Counted from the stretch's first letter, positions 1 to 6,813 are shown. The stretch: DNA of 13,477 nucleotides from an uncultured Desulfovibrio sp. (GCA_900553145.1 USCL01000080.1:1-13477); one strand, 5' to 3'. Notes: a model not told the origin generated them from the sequence alone. A program made the numbers and translations.

Positions 1-353
1 TCAACGTCTGTTTCTGAAGAAACATCCGCGCTTTTTCCCGTGGGGAACGCATCTGTACGTCCGGCCTGAGCGTCCATTTTGATCGGGCTTTCAGCAGGAA
101 CGGTTTGAGCGTCCAGTAAGGAGGAGGAGGAGGAGGAGGAGGAGGAGGAGGAGGAGGAGGAGGACACTTCAGCCTGTCCATTCTGCATGTCCACACTGTC
201 CGCCTCATGCGAGATTTTCGCGGCGTCAGCCTGCATCTCCTCAAGGACTTTGGCCGCCGCGATGTGATCTGGGCGCTCTGCCAGCTTGGCCGCGACGGAT
301 TCCATCAGCTCGTTGAGGCCGCGTCTGCGGGGATGCGTCTGTCCGGGGGTCAT
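1..353 (-). CDS. Partial hypothetical protein with poly-Ser tract, second gene of the parA operon
   Basis: The frame is open without a stop from an ATG at 353-351 to the window edge, so at least 117 residues are present and the C-terminus is missing. The start follows the parA stop by 13 nt and has AGGAG about 7 nt upstream, which argues for translation with parA. The N-terminus (MTPGQTHPRRRGLNELMESV) is basic and then helical, with acidic and alanine-rich sequence to about residue 50. Residues 64-78 are 15 consecutive serines, all TCC codons. Flanking segments contain MDAQ and VDMQNGQ-like pieces that are translations of the 13-bp repeats found elsewhere in the window. The position next to parA suggests a ParB-like or accessory partition protein, but no ParB motif is visible in the part present. 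Function is unassigned. Confidence 0.6.
   Translation of the reverse strand, partial: MTPGQTHPRRRGLNELMESVAAKLAERPDHIAAAKVLEEMQADAAKISHEADSVDMQNGQAEVSSSSSSSSSSSSSSSLLDAQTVPAESPIKMDAQAGRTDAFPTGKSADVSSETDV
46..201 (+). repeat. 13-bp degenerate repeats within coding sequence
   Basis: Units in exact 13-nt register include 59-71 GTCCGGCCTGAGC, 72-84 GTCCATTTTGATC, 98-110 GAACGGTTTGAGC and 111-123 beginning GTCCAG. On the other side of the serine tract are 176-188 GTCCATTCTGCAT and 189-201 GTCCACACTGTCC. They are the same family as the arrays at 2244-2318 and 3391-3740. Because 13 is not a multiple of 3, successive units are translated in different frames. Confidence 0.65.
120..164 (-). repeat. 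Trinucleotide microsatellite, 15 x TCC (Ser)
   Basis: There are fifteen uninterrupted GGA units on the plus strand, read as TCC serine codons in the minus-strand partial gene. Copy-number change by slippage would keep the frame and alter only the length of the serine linker. Confidence 0.9.
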
Positions 354-366
354 CAGAGGCTCCTGT

Positions 367-1155
367 TTACATGCCGAGGGCGGCGAGGATTTCACGGGCG
401 ACGGAGCGGAATTTCGCCGCCACTTTACTGCGGGGGGAAGATTGAAAAACCGTTTCGGAAAGCATTTCGGCCGAGCGGAGCATGGTCGCTTCGCTGATGT
501 ACTCGGTGAGGACCTGCCCGGGATAGCGGTTGTTCAGGATGGTCAGCGAGTGCTTGTCCGCAAGACGCCGCAAGTCAGCCATATTGTACAGGAACTTGAG
601 CAAGACAAGCCCTTCGTTCAGCTTTGTGCGGCGGATTTGATTGATGGCGTTGATGGTCTTGGTGATGCCGTCAAGCGAGAAACGCGAACCCGCACGGATG
701 GGGACAATAATGAAGTCGGACGCGATCATCGCCATATACACGAAAGCCCCCATCGAAGGTGGGCAGTCGATGAGGGTAATGTCGAATTCTTTGGTCGCAT
801 ACTCCCTCAGCCGTTCACGGAGGGCAATGATGTACGACTCGTTTTTGTAAAATTCGGCTTCGATGAAGGCCATTTCCTCAACGTTGGGGAGGATGCTGCA
901 GCCGATCTCGGTGGGATAGATACAAGATTCAGGTTTGATTTCAGGGGCTTCTTCGTCATAAACTGAAGCGAGCAGCTCATAAAGCGAAGCGCAGCCGGGG
1001 GCGAGGTTAAAAAAGGAGGTCGAATTGCACTGACTGTCCACATCGACGATCAACACCTTTTTCCCTTGCATAGCGAGGGCATGGGCCAGATTGACGGTGA
1101 TCGTAGTCTTCCCCACGCCACCCTTGTTGTTGACGACCGAAATGATCTTGCCCAT
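367..1155 (-). CDS. ParA-family partition ATPase
   Basis: This is a 262-residue protein of the ParA/Soj/MinD class of deviant-Walker ATPases, which segregate plasmids, chromosomes or integrated elements by ATP-dependent dynamics on nucleoid DNA. The deviant Walker A box KGGVGKTT lies at residues 11-18 with the signature lysine, the A' segment VDVDSQ at 37-42, and Walker B (ITLIDCPP, D130) at 126-133. The length is typical of small plasmid-type ParA proteins, and there is no N-terminal HTH, so it is not the P1/F type that autoregulates through its own DNA-binding domain. ATG at 1155 follows AAAAGGAGA at 1161-1169. The gene lies in AT-richer DNA than the central block, and its downstream partner overlaps the window edge. 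Its setting in a repeat-rich, gene-poor stretch suggests an integrated plasmid-like or ICE-like element. Confidence 0.92.
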   Translation of the reverse strand: MGKIISVVNNKGGVGKTTITVNLAHALAMQGKKVLIVDVDSQCNSTSFFNLAPGCASLYELLASVYDEEAPEIKPESCIYPTEIGCSILPNVEEMAFIEAEFYKNESYIIALRERLREYATKEFDITLIDCPPSMGAFVYMAMIASDFIIVPIRAGSRFSLDGITKTINAINQIRRTKLNEGLVLLKFLYNMADLRRLADKHSLTILNNRYPGQVLTEYISEATMLRSAEMLSETVFQSSPRSKVAAKFRSVAREILAALGM

Positions 1156-1188
1156 CGGAATCTCCTTTTAGTGAACGACTTGGTTTTC

Positions 1189-1221
1189 AGATAGAATAAA
1201 AAACGTTGAAGCACAACATTT
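1189..1221 (-). promoter_or_regulatory. Possible parA promoter and operator
   Basis: Reading the minus strand, TTGTGC (1216-1211) and TATCTG (1194-1189) are separated by 16 bp, a weak sigma70-like pair. An imperfect inverted repeat, AACGTTG-aagca-CAACATT, at 1203-1221 overlaps the -35 side and could be an operator. The region up to 1260 is markedly AT-rich. This is inference from spacing only. Confidence 0.25.
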
Positions 1222-1738
1222 TTAGTATATTTTTTTTCTATATTTGTTTCGATAAAGGTTCGCTCTTACGCATCGGATGGGCTCGCGCATCAAGAGCGGT
1301 TCCCCTTGGCGACATTTTCGTTTCAACATAAAATATTTTATTTCAACACATTACACGCGCACGCTCGTTATTTTATAGACAAATGGATACAGAAAACGAG
1401 AGTACTTGAAGAACGGATAGTTACCAAAAAAAATTCGTGCCCCGATCATCTGCTCAAGGATGCAGGCGGCGTATCCGCCGCGCGAGAGCCTCCCTCCGTC
1501 CGCCTTACCCTAGAATCAAGGAAAAGCCCTGTTCATCGGGCACCCCCTCCATCCGAAACCTTTTCAGCCCTCAAAGCCCTTGGCATGGAGTCCATCCATG
1601 CAAGATACCGCTTCACCATAAAGGAAAACGCTGCCTCAAAAAGATTGAACGCTGTCAGCGGGTGAACAAACCCGTCGCCAAGTGGTGCGTCCCATCTAAC
1701 AATGGAGAAGAGTTAGCTAAACATCCAGCCAAACAAAG
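1222..1738. other. Gene-free stretch upstream of parA
   Basis: No frame here has both a ribosome-binding site and coding character. The visible structure is a perfect 14-bp palindrome ATAAAATATTTTAT at 1328-1341, flanked by two TTTCAACA copies, inside AT-rich DNA, followed by a GC-richer stretch with a small GCGGC/GCCGC hairpin near 1465-1480. A centromere-like or replication-related role next to parA is possible but unsupported. Confidence 0.4.
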
Positions 1739-1781
1739 AGGAAGGAAGGAAGGAAGGAAGGAAGGAAGGAAGGAAGGAAGG
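1739..1781 (+). repeat. Tetranucleotide microsatellite (AGGA)~10.7
   Basis: A pure AGGA/GGAA repeat runs for 43 nt. Each four-base change shifts the reading frame, the hallmark of phase-variable simple repeats. The frames across it translate as a repeating GRKE peptide on plus or FLPS on minus. Neither frame has a convincing Shine-Dalgarno or a recognisable domain, so no switched gene can be named. Confidence 0.9.
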
Positions 1782-2243
1782 CCGCACACAAAAGTGCGCT
1801 TTGAAGATAACATGCTATATTTATTAATAAAAAATTATCTTTGAAAATCTTCCCTGTGACTTCGGCAGCGTTGCTGATACCTGTAGGCTTAAAAAGGTTC
1901 TCGGCTTTCATTACAGCTTACCGAGAAAACATTTTGTTACTGATGAATAACATCAAAAAGACTTCATGATTATCTCTCGCAAATTCCTATTCACTCAGAT
2001 TGATTCCCCGTTTTCTCTACCCCTCATGGGGCCCTCGCCTTTCCTCCGGTTCTTTCGCAACATCCAGAGCACAGGCATTTTAACCTCGCGGCCATATCAT
2101 CAGATTCACAACTGGCTTGCCCTGTACCCAGAATTGGAAAATACGTGAGCTATATTTTGCCCAAGGCACAAGAGCGAGTCCACCACACGCAAGCTGGAGA
2201 TAGCACGAAAGAAAGTTCCACATTTCAAAACAGTATAGTGAAA
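1782..2243. other. Gene-free stretch
   Basis: This is AT-rich sequence with no credible gene. Short frames are present (for example a 64-codon minus frame ending in the FLPS repeat) but lack ribosome-binding sites. No RNA gene, palindrome or insertion-sequence end was recognised. Confidence 0.4.
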
Positions 2244-2318
2244 GGACATTTTGAGTGTCCATTTTGACAGCACATAAAAGACACTTTTGCACGTCCATTA
2301 TGCATGTCCATTTTTAGT
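2244..2318 (+). repeat. 13-bp repeat array
   Basis: Units are 2244-2256 GGACATTTTGAGT, 2257-2269 GTCCATTTTGACA, 2270-2282 GCACATAAAAGAC, a 10-nt remnant, 2293-2305 GTCCATTATGCAT and 2306-2318 GTCCATTTTTAGT. Adjacent GGACA and TGTCC units also form small inverted repeats. Confidence 0.8.
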
Positions 2319-2412
2319 TTTATCTAAAAATACAAGATGATACTTACGCAGGATCGATTCAGCATATTGTATGCTGGCATCATGAAAAATCAAAATCCCA
2401 TAGAAAGTATCC

Positions 2413-2438
2413 GCTCATAATGGACATCCATAACGGAC
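2413..2438 (-). repeat. Two 13-bp repeat units, inverted orientation
   Basis: GCTCATAATGGAC (2413-2425) and ATCCATAACGGAC (2426-2438) are reverse complements of the GTCCATTATGAGC consensus. They lie just outside one edge of the candidate structured RNA. Confidence 0.65.
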
Positions 2439-2444
2439 TGTCTC

Positions 2445-2819
2445 AAGGATGACGTGGCATGCCCTTCCCCCAAAAAGCGCGAAGCGGTGTACCGCACCTG
2501 CATATCACTTGGGGTAGCCCTCGAGCTTTCCCGCAGGAGAACGTCCCCCCTTCCACCGCGACCTCTGCTCATAGTATTTATCTACCCCACCATGATGGGC
2601 TCACTCCCAGCGGACAGGTGCTACTTGACCCGCCAGCTTTTTCATCCGGGAATAGATGCTGCCTCCAGTCTTCGTTTCGCACCAGACCGTTCAGAATACC
2701 CTGTCATGTTGTTTCGCACGCGGCGTTTAATCATAGCGGATAACCCCATGCTCCCCGCAGGCAGGTTCTCAGACAGCAACGGGCACTCTGGAAGGCCTCC
2801 CAATAAAGCGGGACTGCAC
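2445..2819 (-). ncRNA. Candidate structured RNA, possibly a group II intron domain I remnant
   Basis: On the minus strand this stretch contains short strings that recall bacterial group II intron domain I: GCGTGCGAAAC (2721-2711), a second GTGCGAAAC (2682-2674), TATGATTAAACG (2735-2724), GGAGGCAGCAT (2666-2656) and GTAGATAAATACTATGAG (2585-2568). A local stem GCGGT/ACCGC is nested between CCCCAA and TTGGGG near 2473-2515. The 5' side begins GGTGCAGTCC directly after a 13-bp repeat unit, close to the GUGYG start of group II introns. No reverse transcriptase frame and no convincing domain V are present, so if it is an intron it is truncated. The match is from memory of the family and could be wrong. 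Confidence 0.3.
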
Positions 2820-3081
2820 CTTCAGAATAGACGCTCAGACTAGCCTCTCTCACTGGACTATCAAATAGACAACTACTTTTCAGAAGTATGAAGTGCATAC
2901 CAATTATAGTCATATCATATTTATATAAATGGTATAGATTATATTATTTTCAAAAAAAATGGACGCTCAGATTGTCCGTTCAGATTGTGTATTCAGAGAG
3001 AGGGCATGTTTCTTTATCCTCAAAATCGATATATAATGTTAACCACAGAATGGACGCTCAAAATGGTCAGGCATATTGTCC
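2820..3081 (-). repeat. Scattered 13-bp repeat units, inverted orientation
   Basis: Reverse-complement units occur at 2820-2832 (CTTCAGAATAGAC), 2833-2845, 2965-2977 (GCTCAGATTGTCC), 2978-2990 (GTTCAGATTGTGT), 3043-3055 (CCACAGAATGGAC), 3056-3068 (GCTCAAAATGGTC) and 3069-3081 (AGGCATATTGTCC). Within each cluster the 13-nt register is exact. The AT-rich spacers between clusters hold no visible gene. Confidence 0.7.
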
Positions 3082-3106
3082 CATATCGTATGACCGGAAA
3101 ACTCTT

Positions 3107-3220
3107 TCACGTTTCTCCAGTAGCTCCCCTGTCCGGAGCGGCTGGTTCACCAACATCACATTCCGGGCAAATCCATTCCCAATTGAAGTAACGGTGCAAG
3201 GGCCTCCCAAGTTTTTTCAT
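3107..3220 (-). CDS. Doubtful 37-residue reading frame with a CPEC motif
   Basis: ATG at 3220-3218 opens a 37-codon frame ending in TGA at 3109-3107. It has a basic start, an aromatic patch (YFNWEW) and a CPEC pair that could be half a zinc knuckle. A GGAGG lies about 14 nt upstream, which is too far to be convincing. A second frame over the same DNA is also open (LVNQPLRTGELLEKRE, ending near 3080), so this may instead be a decayed piece of a longer gene. The family is not recognised. Confidence 0.15.
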   Translation of the reverse strand: MKKLGRPLHRYFNWEWICPECDVGEPAAPDRGATGET

Positions 3221-3390
3221 GCGAGAAAATCCGCTTCCTCCCACACACAAGCAGATCAGAGAGCTTTGTTCCCGCTTACGGCCTCATCTTCGTGCGGCCT
3301 CCCGAAGGTCACTGATGCCCATTGATGGTTTTCCAAAAATTACGAAGCCTCGATCTCACGCAAGGCAGCAGCCATAGGCCTTTTCTACAT
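3221..3390. other. Unassigned stretch between small frame and repeat array
   Basis: Nothing was recognised: no gene with a ribosome-binding site, no RNA, and no repeat of the 13-bp family until 3391. Confidence 0.3.
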
Positions 3391-3740
3391 GGACATTATG
3401 GATGTCCATTTTGAAGAGACACTATGCAAGTACATTTTGAACGTCCATTATGAGAGGAAAGAGTGCTCGGACAAGAGATACGTCCATCTTGATAGGCTAT
3501 TATGCCCAAACAGCTAGTTCGGACAAAAAGATCGTCTTCTTTGTGCGGATACCTTGATCGGACAACCAGAATGGACACCCTGATCGCCGCAAAGTAAGGA
3601 CACTTTGGAAGTCCAAGGAGCCGGGATAACATGTCAGGACAGCTTGTCCTTGCATGCTGGACACCCAACGTGTCCCGGGACAGGATGCCTGTCCAACATG
3701 CAAGGACAGAATGGCCGCTCTTCGCGGACAATCATTCTGA
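3391..3740 (+). repeat. Long degenerate 13-bp tandem array
   Basis: About 26 units keep nearly constant 13-nt register. Examples are 3391 GGACATTATGGAT, 3404 GTCCATTTTGAAG, 3430 GTACATTTTGAAC, 3443 GTCCATTATGAGA, 3482 GTCCATCTTGATA, 3521 GGACAAAAAGATC, 3547 GGATACCTTGATC, 3573 GGACACCCTGATC, 3598 GGACACTTTGGAA (after a 1-nt slip) and 3637 GGACAGCTTGTCC. The most constant positions are the leading GKMC, the following A and a central TG. The array is open in several frames, which produces spurious long reading frames. Confidence 0.8.
3645..3708. repeat. Inverted repeat with central palindrome
   Basis: The arms TGTCCTTGCATGCTGGACA (3645-3663) and TGTCCAACATGCAAGGACA (3690-3708) are reverse complements with one mismatch. 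Between them is the perfect 12-bp palindrome TGTCCCGGGACA (3671-3682). The structure is built from units of the 13-bp array and could form a cruciform or a long RNA hairpin. Confidence 0.75.
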
Positions 3741-3909
3741 AAACGCATTTCCCCGGGTCACATCAAAAAAGTACAATAAAAACAGAATCAATGCCTCAAG
3801 AAGGATACTCTGAGAGGGCAAGGTGCCCGTCCATAGAGGCAGGACGTTTTCCCGCTTTCCCCCACATGATAGAAAGAAAGAGAAAGACTATTCTTTCTAT
3901 TCTTCATGT

Positions 3910-3940
3910 AAAAAAGAAGAAAAAACGCTTCTGGAAGCGT
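3910..3940 (-). terminator. Candidate rho-independent terminator with no obvious gene
   Basis: On the minus strand ACGCTTC-CA-GAAGCGT (3940-3925) is followed by a T-rich tail read through 3924-3910. The hairpin is short with a very tight loop. The next minus-strand operon already ends at a stronger terminator at 4252-4280, so this one either backs it up or ends an unrecognised transcript from 3941-4250. Confidence 0.4.
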
Positions 3941-4251
3941 CCTCTTCCGGACAATCGGAGACAAAAAAGAGGCGGTACGTCCTTGTTCATTCCCGGATTC
4001 TGGCCCGATCCCCACAAGGAGCTCTTTCCCGGCTGGACATCTCAGCTCTGGGGAAAACAGGATCATCCGTTTGCCGCTGACATGGGAAAGGCCGTGATGA
4101 TCTTTCTGAGGGCATATGGAGCAGCGGGTAGGGCGTCCAGCAAAAAACGCGCATCCCTCCCGCGTAGAGCATGGCCAGAACCTGCCTTCAAGTTGCTGTC
4201 CCCGGGAACAGTCTGTCTCCATTCCCTTAGGGGAGCGCGCCAAAAGAAAAG
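3941..4251. other. Gene-free stretch
   Basis: Composition rises toward the GC-rich block. Overlapping frames on both strands are open, but none has a ribosome-binding site or a recognisable domain, and nothing else was identified. Confidence 0.35.
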
Positions 4252-4285
4252 CCCGGAAATGTCTCTCGAACATTTCCGGGGCATT
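4252..4285 (-). terminator. Rho-independent terminator of the radical SAM operon
   Basis: CCCGGAAATGT (4252-4262) and ACATTTCCGGG (4270-4280) form a perfect 11-bp stem with a 7-nt loop. Read on the minus strand it follows the radical SAM stop by about 27 nt and has a TTTTCTTTT tail on its distal side. The plus side is also T-rich, so it may act in both directions. Confidence 0.85.
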
Positions 4286-4307
4286 TTGTTTTGGCTGAAA
4301 GGGGGGA

Positions 4308-5390
4308 TCAGTTACCCGTTTCAAATCGTTTGGGGCAGGTGCGGCAGGGGATGTCGGGAAGCGGGCTTTGCAGGGCGTCCCGGAACATGCGGAAGGGGCC
4401 GCTTTGCCAGATGTCGAGGGGATGCTCCTCAATGGCGGACCCAAACACGCGGCGGTTTACGGCTTCGGGCGAACCGGCGGGCGCATCCACGGGCAGGTTC
4501 AGGTAAATGCAGGGGGACATGCGGCCTTCCGCATCCACATAAAGCGTCCGGGAGGCGTTTTCCCGGCAGGGGAACAGGCCGCCCCCGGTCCGGGGCGCGG
4601 GCAGGCTGTAGTAGAGGGCACGCCCGCGTTTGGCGGCTTCTTCCGCGGCGCGTTCGAGCCTTTCCCGGGCGGCGTCCAGCTTGCCGGCCTCGTGCGGGGA
4701 AAAGGCTTCCGCCTCCATGCCCGGCGCCGCGATATAGTCCAAGGTGCTGATCACCGCCGCATGCACGTCCAGCTCGTCCATGAGGGCGGGCAGGCCCTTC
4801 ACGGCCTCCATTTGCGAGGCGAGCATGAGGTAGGCGAAATGAAGCTCCAGATGCACGCCCATTTTCGCCTTGCGGACCCGCTGGAGCGTGCGCACGGCCT
4901 CGCAGACCCGTCCGAACGGCACGCCCGCGCGGGGGGCATTGCTGGCCTCGTCGGTGCCCACAAGGGAAAAGGCCACGATGTCGATGCCGCTGTCCACGAT
5001 TTGGGCGGCGAGCGTTTCGTCCATGCGCAGCCCGCAGGTGGTCGTGGAAACCCGGCAGGCCGCCTTGCGCGCCAATGCCGCGAAATCCATAAACCGGGGA
5101 TGCAGGAACGGCTCGCCCCATCCCTGAAGGTGCACGCGCCCGCTTTCCTGCATGAGCGGCCACAGCCGGGCGAAGGTCGCGGCTTCCATGTGCCGCGAAC
5201 GCCAGTGCTCCGCCTGCGTGGTATGCGGGCAATAGACGCAGCGGCCCGGGCAGGCCGAGGTGACTTCCACCTGTATGCAGTCGAGCAGGCGGGGCTTGCC
5301 GAACAGGCTTTCCCGGAACATCTGCCAGACCGAAGGTTCCTTAAAACGGGGGTCGCGCAGCGGATCTGCCGCGCGGCGGTCATCTGACAT
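4308..5390 (-). CDS. Radical SAM protein with SPASM-like C-terminus
   Basis: The protein has 360 residues. The [4Fe-4S]-SAM motif is C47-PGR-C51-VY-C54 (CX3CX2C), and G90-W-G-E-P94 is the GGEP-type strand 2 motif that binds the SAM amino group. The C-terminal part has C275-x13-G289-x4-C294 and then C349-RT-C352, resembling a reduced SPASM/twitch auxiliary cluster domain. Enzymes of this type use a 5'-deoxyadenosyl radical, often on peptide or protein substrates (for example PqqE and anaerobic sulfatase-maturating enzymes). ATG at 5390 is preceded by GGAGAA, which overlaps the TAG of the upstream gene, so the two are translationally coupled. Substrate and product are unknown. The neighbouring acyltransferase-like and TIKI-like proteins favour a modification pathway, but no precursor peptide was recognised. 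Confidence 0.88.
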   Translation of the reverse strand: MSDDRRAADPLRDPRFKEPSVWQMFRESLFGKPRLLDCIQVEVTSACPGRCVYCPHTTQAEHWRSRHMEAATFARLWPLMQESGRVHLQGWGEPFLHPRFMDFAALARKAACRVSTTTCGLRMDETLAAQIVDSGIDIVAFSLVGTDEASNAPRAGVPFGRVCEAVRTLQRVRKAKMGVHLELHFAYLMLASQMEAVKGLPALMDELDVHAAVISTLDYIAAPGMEAEAFSPHEAGKLDAARERLERAAEEAAKRGRALYYSLPAPRTGGGLFPCRENASRTLYVDAEGRMSPCIYLNLPVDAPAGSPEAVNRRVFGSAIEEHPLDIWQSGPFRMFRDALQSPLPDIPCRTCPKRFETGN

Positions 5391-5399
5391 GACGTTCTC

Positions 5400-6293
5400 C
5401 TACCTGCCGAACAGTTTTTTCAGGGTTCCGAGCAAGCCGGGCTCTTGGGGCTGTCCCGCCGTCCATGAGGTTTCCACATGGGGCCGCAGGATCGCGGCGT
5501 TCCACTTGCGCTTGAAGAACACGATGCCCGGATTGATGCCGAGGCCGAGGTTCAGCAGCGTATGCCCGCGCCGGATGCCTTCCGCGGCGAGGGCGTCCAA
5601 AAGGGCGTCCGCCGTGCCGGGCGGGCTCTCCGGGGCGCGGAAGGCGAACAAATAGAAGACGGCCCCGAGCGACGTGCAGTCGCCTACGGCGAACCCCTGC
5701 AAGCCCCCTTCGCTGTCCCGCGCCGCGAACAGCAGCGCGTCGGGCTCCGCTTCCAGATACGGGCCGATGTGCCGGAAAAGATGCCGCGCCCCCGGCGTCA
5801 GGGGGCGTGAACGGATGTAGTATTCCACCAGATCGGCATGATCCGGCTTCCAGCCCTCCCTCGCGATGCGGATGTCCCGGCAGGCGCGCCGGATCTGATT
5901 GCGGAGTTTTGGGGCGTAGGGCATATCCGCCGGATCAGCGGGGAGGGGGATGCCCCAGTAGGCGTCGGGCTTGCCGGAAACGGCCCATTCCGGGGCCGCG
6001 CCGGGCCGGAAGGGTGACAGGACGGTCAGCGATTCCACGCCGCGCAGGGAAGCGGCTTCCCGCACCGCCGCGTCGAGGCGGCTTGTTTCGGCGTGGCTGA
6101 AGCCGGACGGCTCCGTCCCGGCTTGGGGCGGACAGGCGGCATGGCCGACGAGCACAAGCCTCGGGCCGCTGCGCCATGCGAGGAACCCCCCGCATTCCAA
6201 CGGTTCAAGATCGGAAACGGCCCGCACGTATGGGATAAGCTGTTCGGGCACGGCGGCCTCGGCGGTAAACGACGCCCAGCGTGATGGAGGCAT
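5400..6293 (-). CDS. GNAT/FemAB-like acyltransferase-type protein
   Basis: From the chosen start this is 297 residues. The C-terminal part (about 185-270) has the layout of a GNAT or FemAB/CelD-type N-acyltransferase: a hydrophobic strand (ALLFAARD), a second (GAVFYLFAF), a helix, then LLNLGLGINPGIVFFKRKW. The last segment is shared almost word for word with the first half of the 581-residue protein upstream (YVHLGLGVNEGIRRFKTKWG). ATG at 6293 was chosen over one 72 nt upstream because it has AGAGGG 7 nt before it, and because from here the N-termini of the two paralogues align (MP...VPE..IPY..A versus MP...VPE..VPF..A). The stop overlaps the Shine-Dalgarno of the radical SAM gene. The acyl donor and acceptor are unknown, and the family assignment is from fold-level motifs only. 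Confidence 0.72.
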   Translation of the reverse strand: MPPSRWASFTAEAAVPEQLIPYVRAVSDLEPLECGGFLAWRSGPRLVLVGHAACPPQAGTEPSGFSHAETSRLDAAVREAASLRGVESLTVLSPFRPGAAPEWAVSGKPDAYWGIPLPADPADMPYAPKLRNQIRRACRDIRIAREGWKPDHADLVEYYIRSRPLTPGARHLFRHIGPYLEAEPDALLFAARDSEGGLQGFAVGDCTSLGAVFYLFAFRAPESPPGTADALLDALAAEGIRRGHTLLNLGLGINPGIVFFKRKWNAAILRPHVETSWTAGQPQEPGLLGTLKKLFGR

Positions 6294-6541
6294 GGCGGTT
6301 CCCTCTGAAGGCCTGAGCGCGGGGTGCTCAGGGAAAAATGTCCGGGCGCTGGCCGGAAGGGGCATCTGATCCCGTTTGACCGTACAGCCTGCGCATCAGC
6401 AACTCTCGCCGGAGAGCCTATCACCCTTCAGCCCGGGATGCCACTTCCCCGGCTCCCGCACGGGGCCGGGCGCGGCCTTCCGTCCGCGGGCCGTCCGGCG
6501 GGAAGGGGGGATGCCCTTGCCGGGCGCTTTCAACAGCGGCT

Positions 6542-6691
6542 GGTTCGTCCTTGCACGGAGGGACACAGCTCTACGAAGCATGGAGTAGACGTTCCGATAG
6601 CGGTTCGCCCGCATACGGAGGGGACACAGGCGCCCCTATTGTGCTCGCCTATCAGATGGTCCGGGTTCGTCCGCACACGGAGGGAGGGCTT
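6542..6691 (-). CRISPR. Possible decayed type I-E-like mini-array (3 repeats)
   Basis: There are three imperfect 27-28-nt repeats: 6542-6568, 6602-6629 and 6664-6691. They begin GGTTCG at intervals of 60 and 62 nt, leaving unrelated 33- and 34-nt spacers (6569-6601, 6630-6663). The shared core is GGTTCGTCCGCACACGGAGG, with GACACAG at the end of the first two and divergence in the third. On the minus strand the best copy reads GTGTCCCC...GCGGGCGAACCG, close to type I-E repeats of the form GTGTTCCCC...GGGGATGAACCG, whose array period is about 61 bp. No cas gene is in the window and the copies disagree more than a live array would, so this is a remnant or a coincidental repeat. Confidence 0.4.
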
Positions 6692-6813
6692 CCATGACGA
6701 AGGCGGCTTTGTCCAGCCCCCCTTTTGGGGCCGTCCCTTTGGGCGTCCGGGCCATGCGTCCGGCCCACCGCGCCTTGAGGAGGGGAACCGGCGCTGCGGA
6801 ATCGGTTCAGGAG

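Noticed and set aside
1437..1911. Frames translating the GGAA microsatellite (GRKE on plus, FLPS on minus)
   Set aside because: The repetitive peptide is a by-product of the repeat. There is no Shine-Dalgarno and no domain outside it.
3605..4750. A 381-codon plus-strand frame across the repeat array into the radical SAM gene
   Set aside because: It crosses the 13-bp array, a terminator and the antisense of the radical SAM gene. The array is open in several frames because the unit lacks stops.
6294..6365. Upstream ATG extending the acyltransferase-like protein by 24 residues
   Set aside because: It has a weak ribosome-binding site, and the paralogue's N-terminus aligns from the downstream ATG at 6293.
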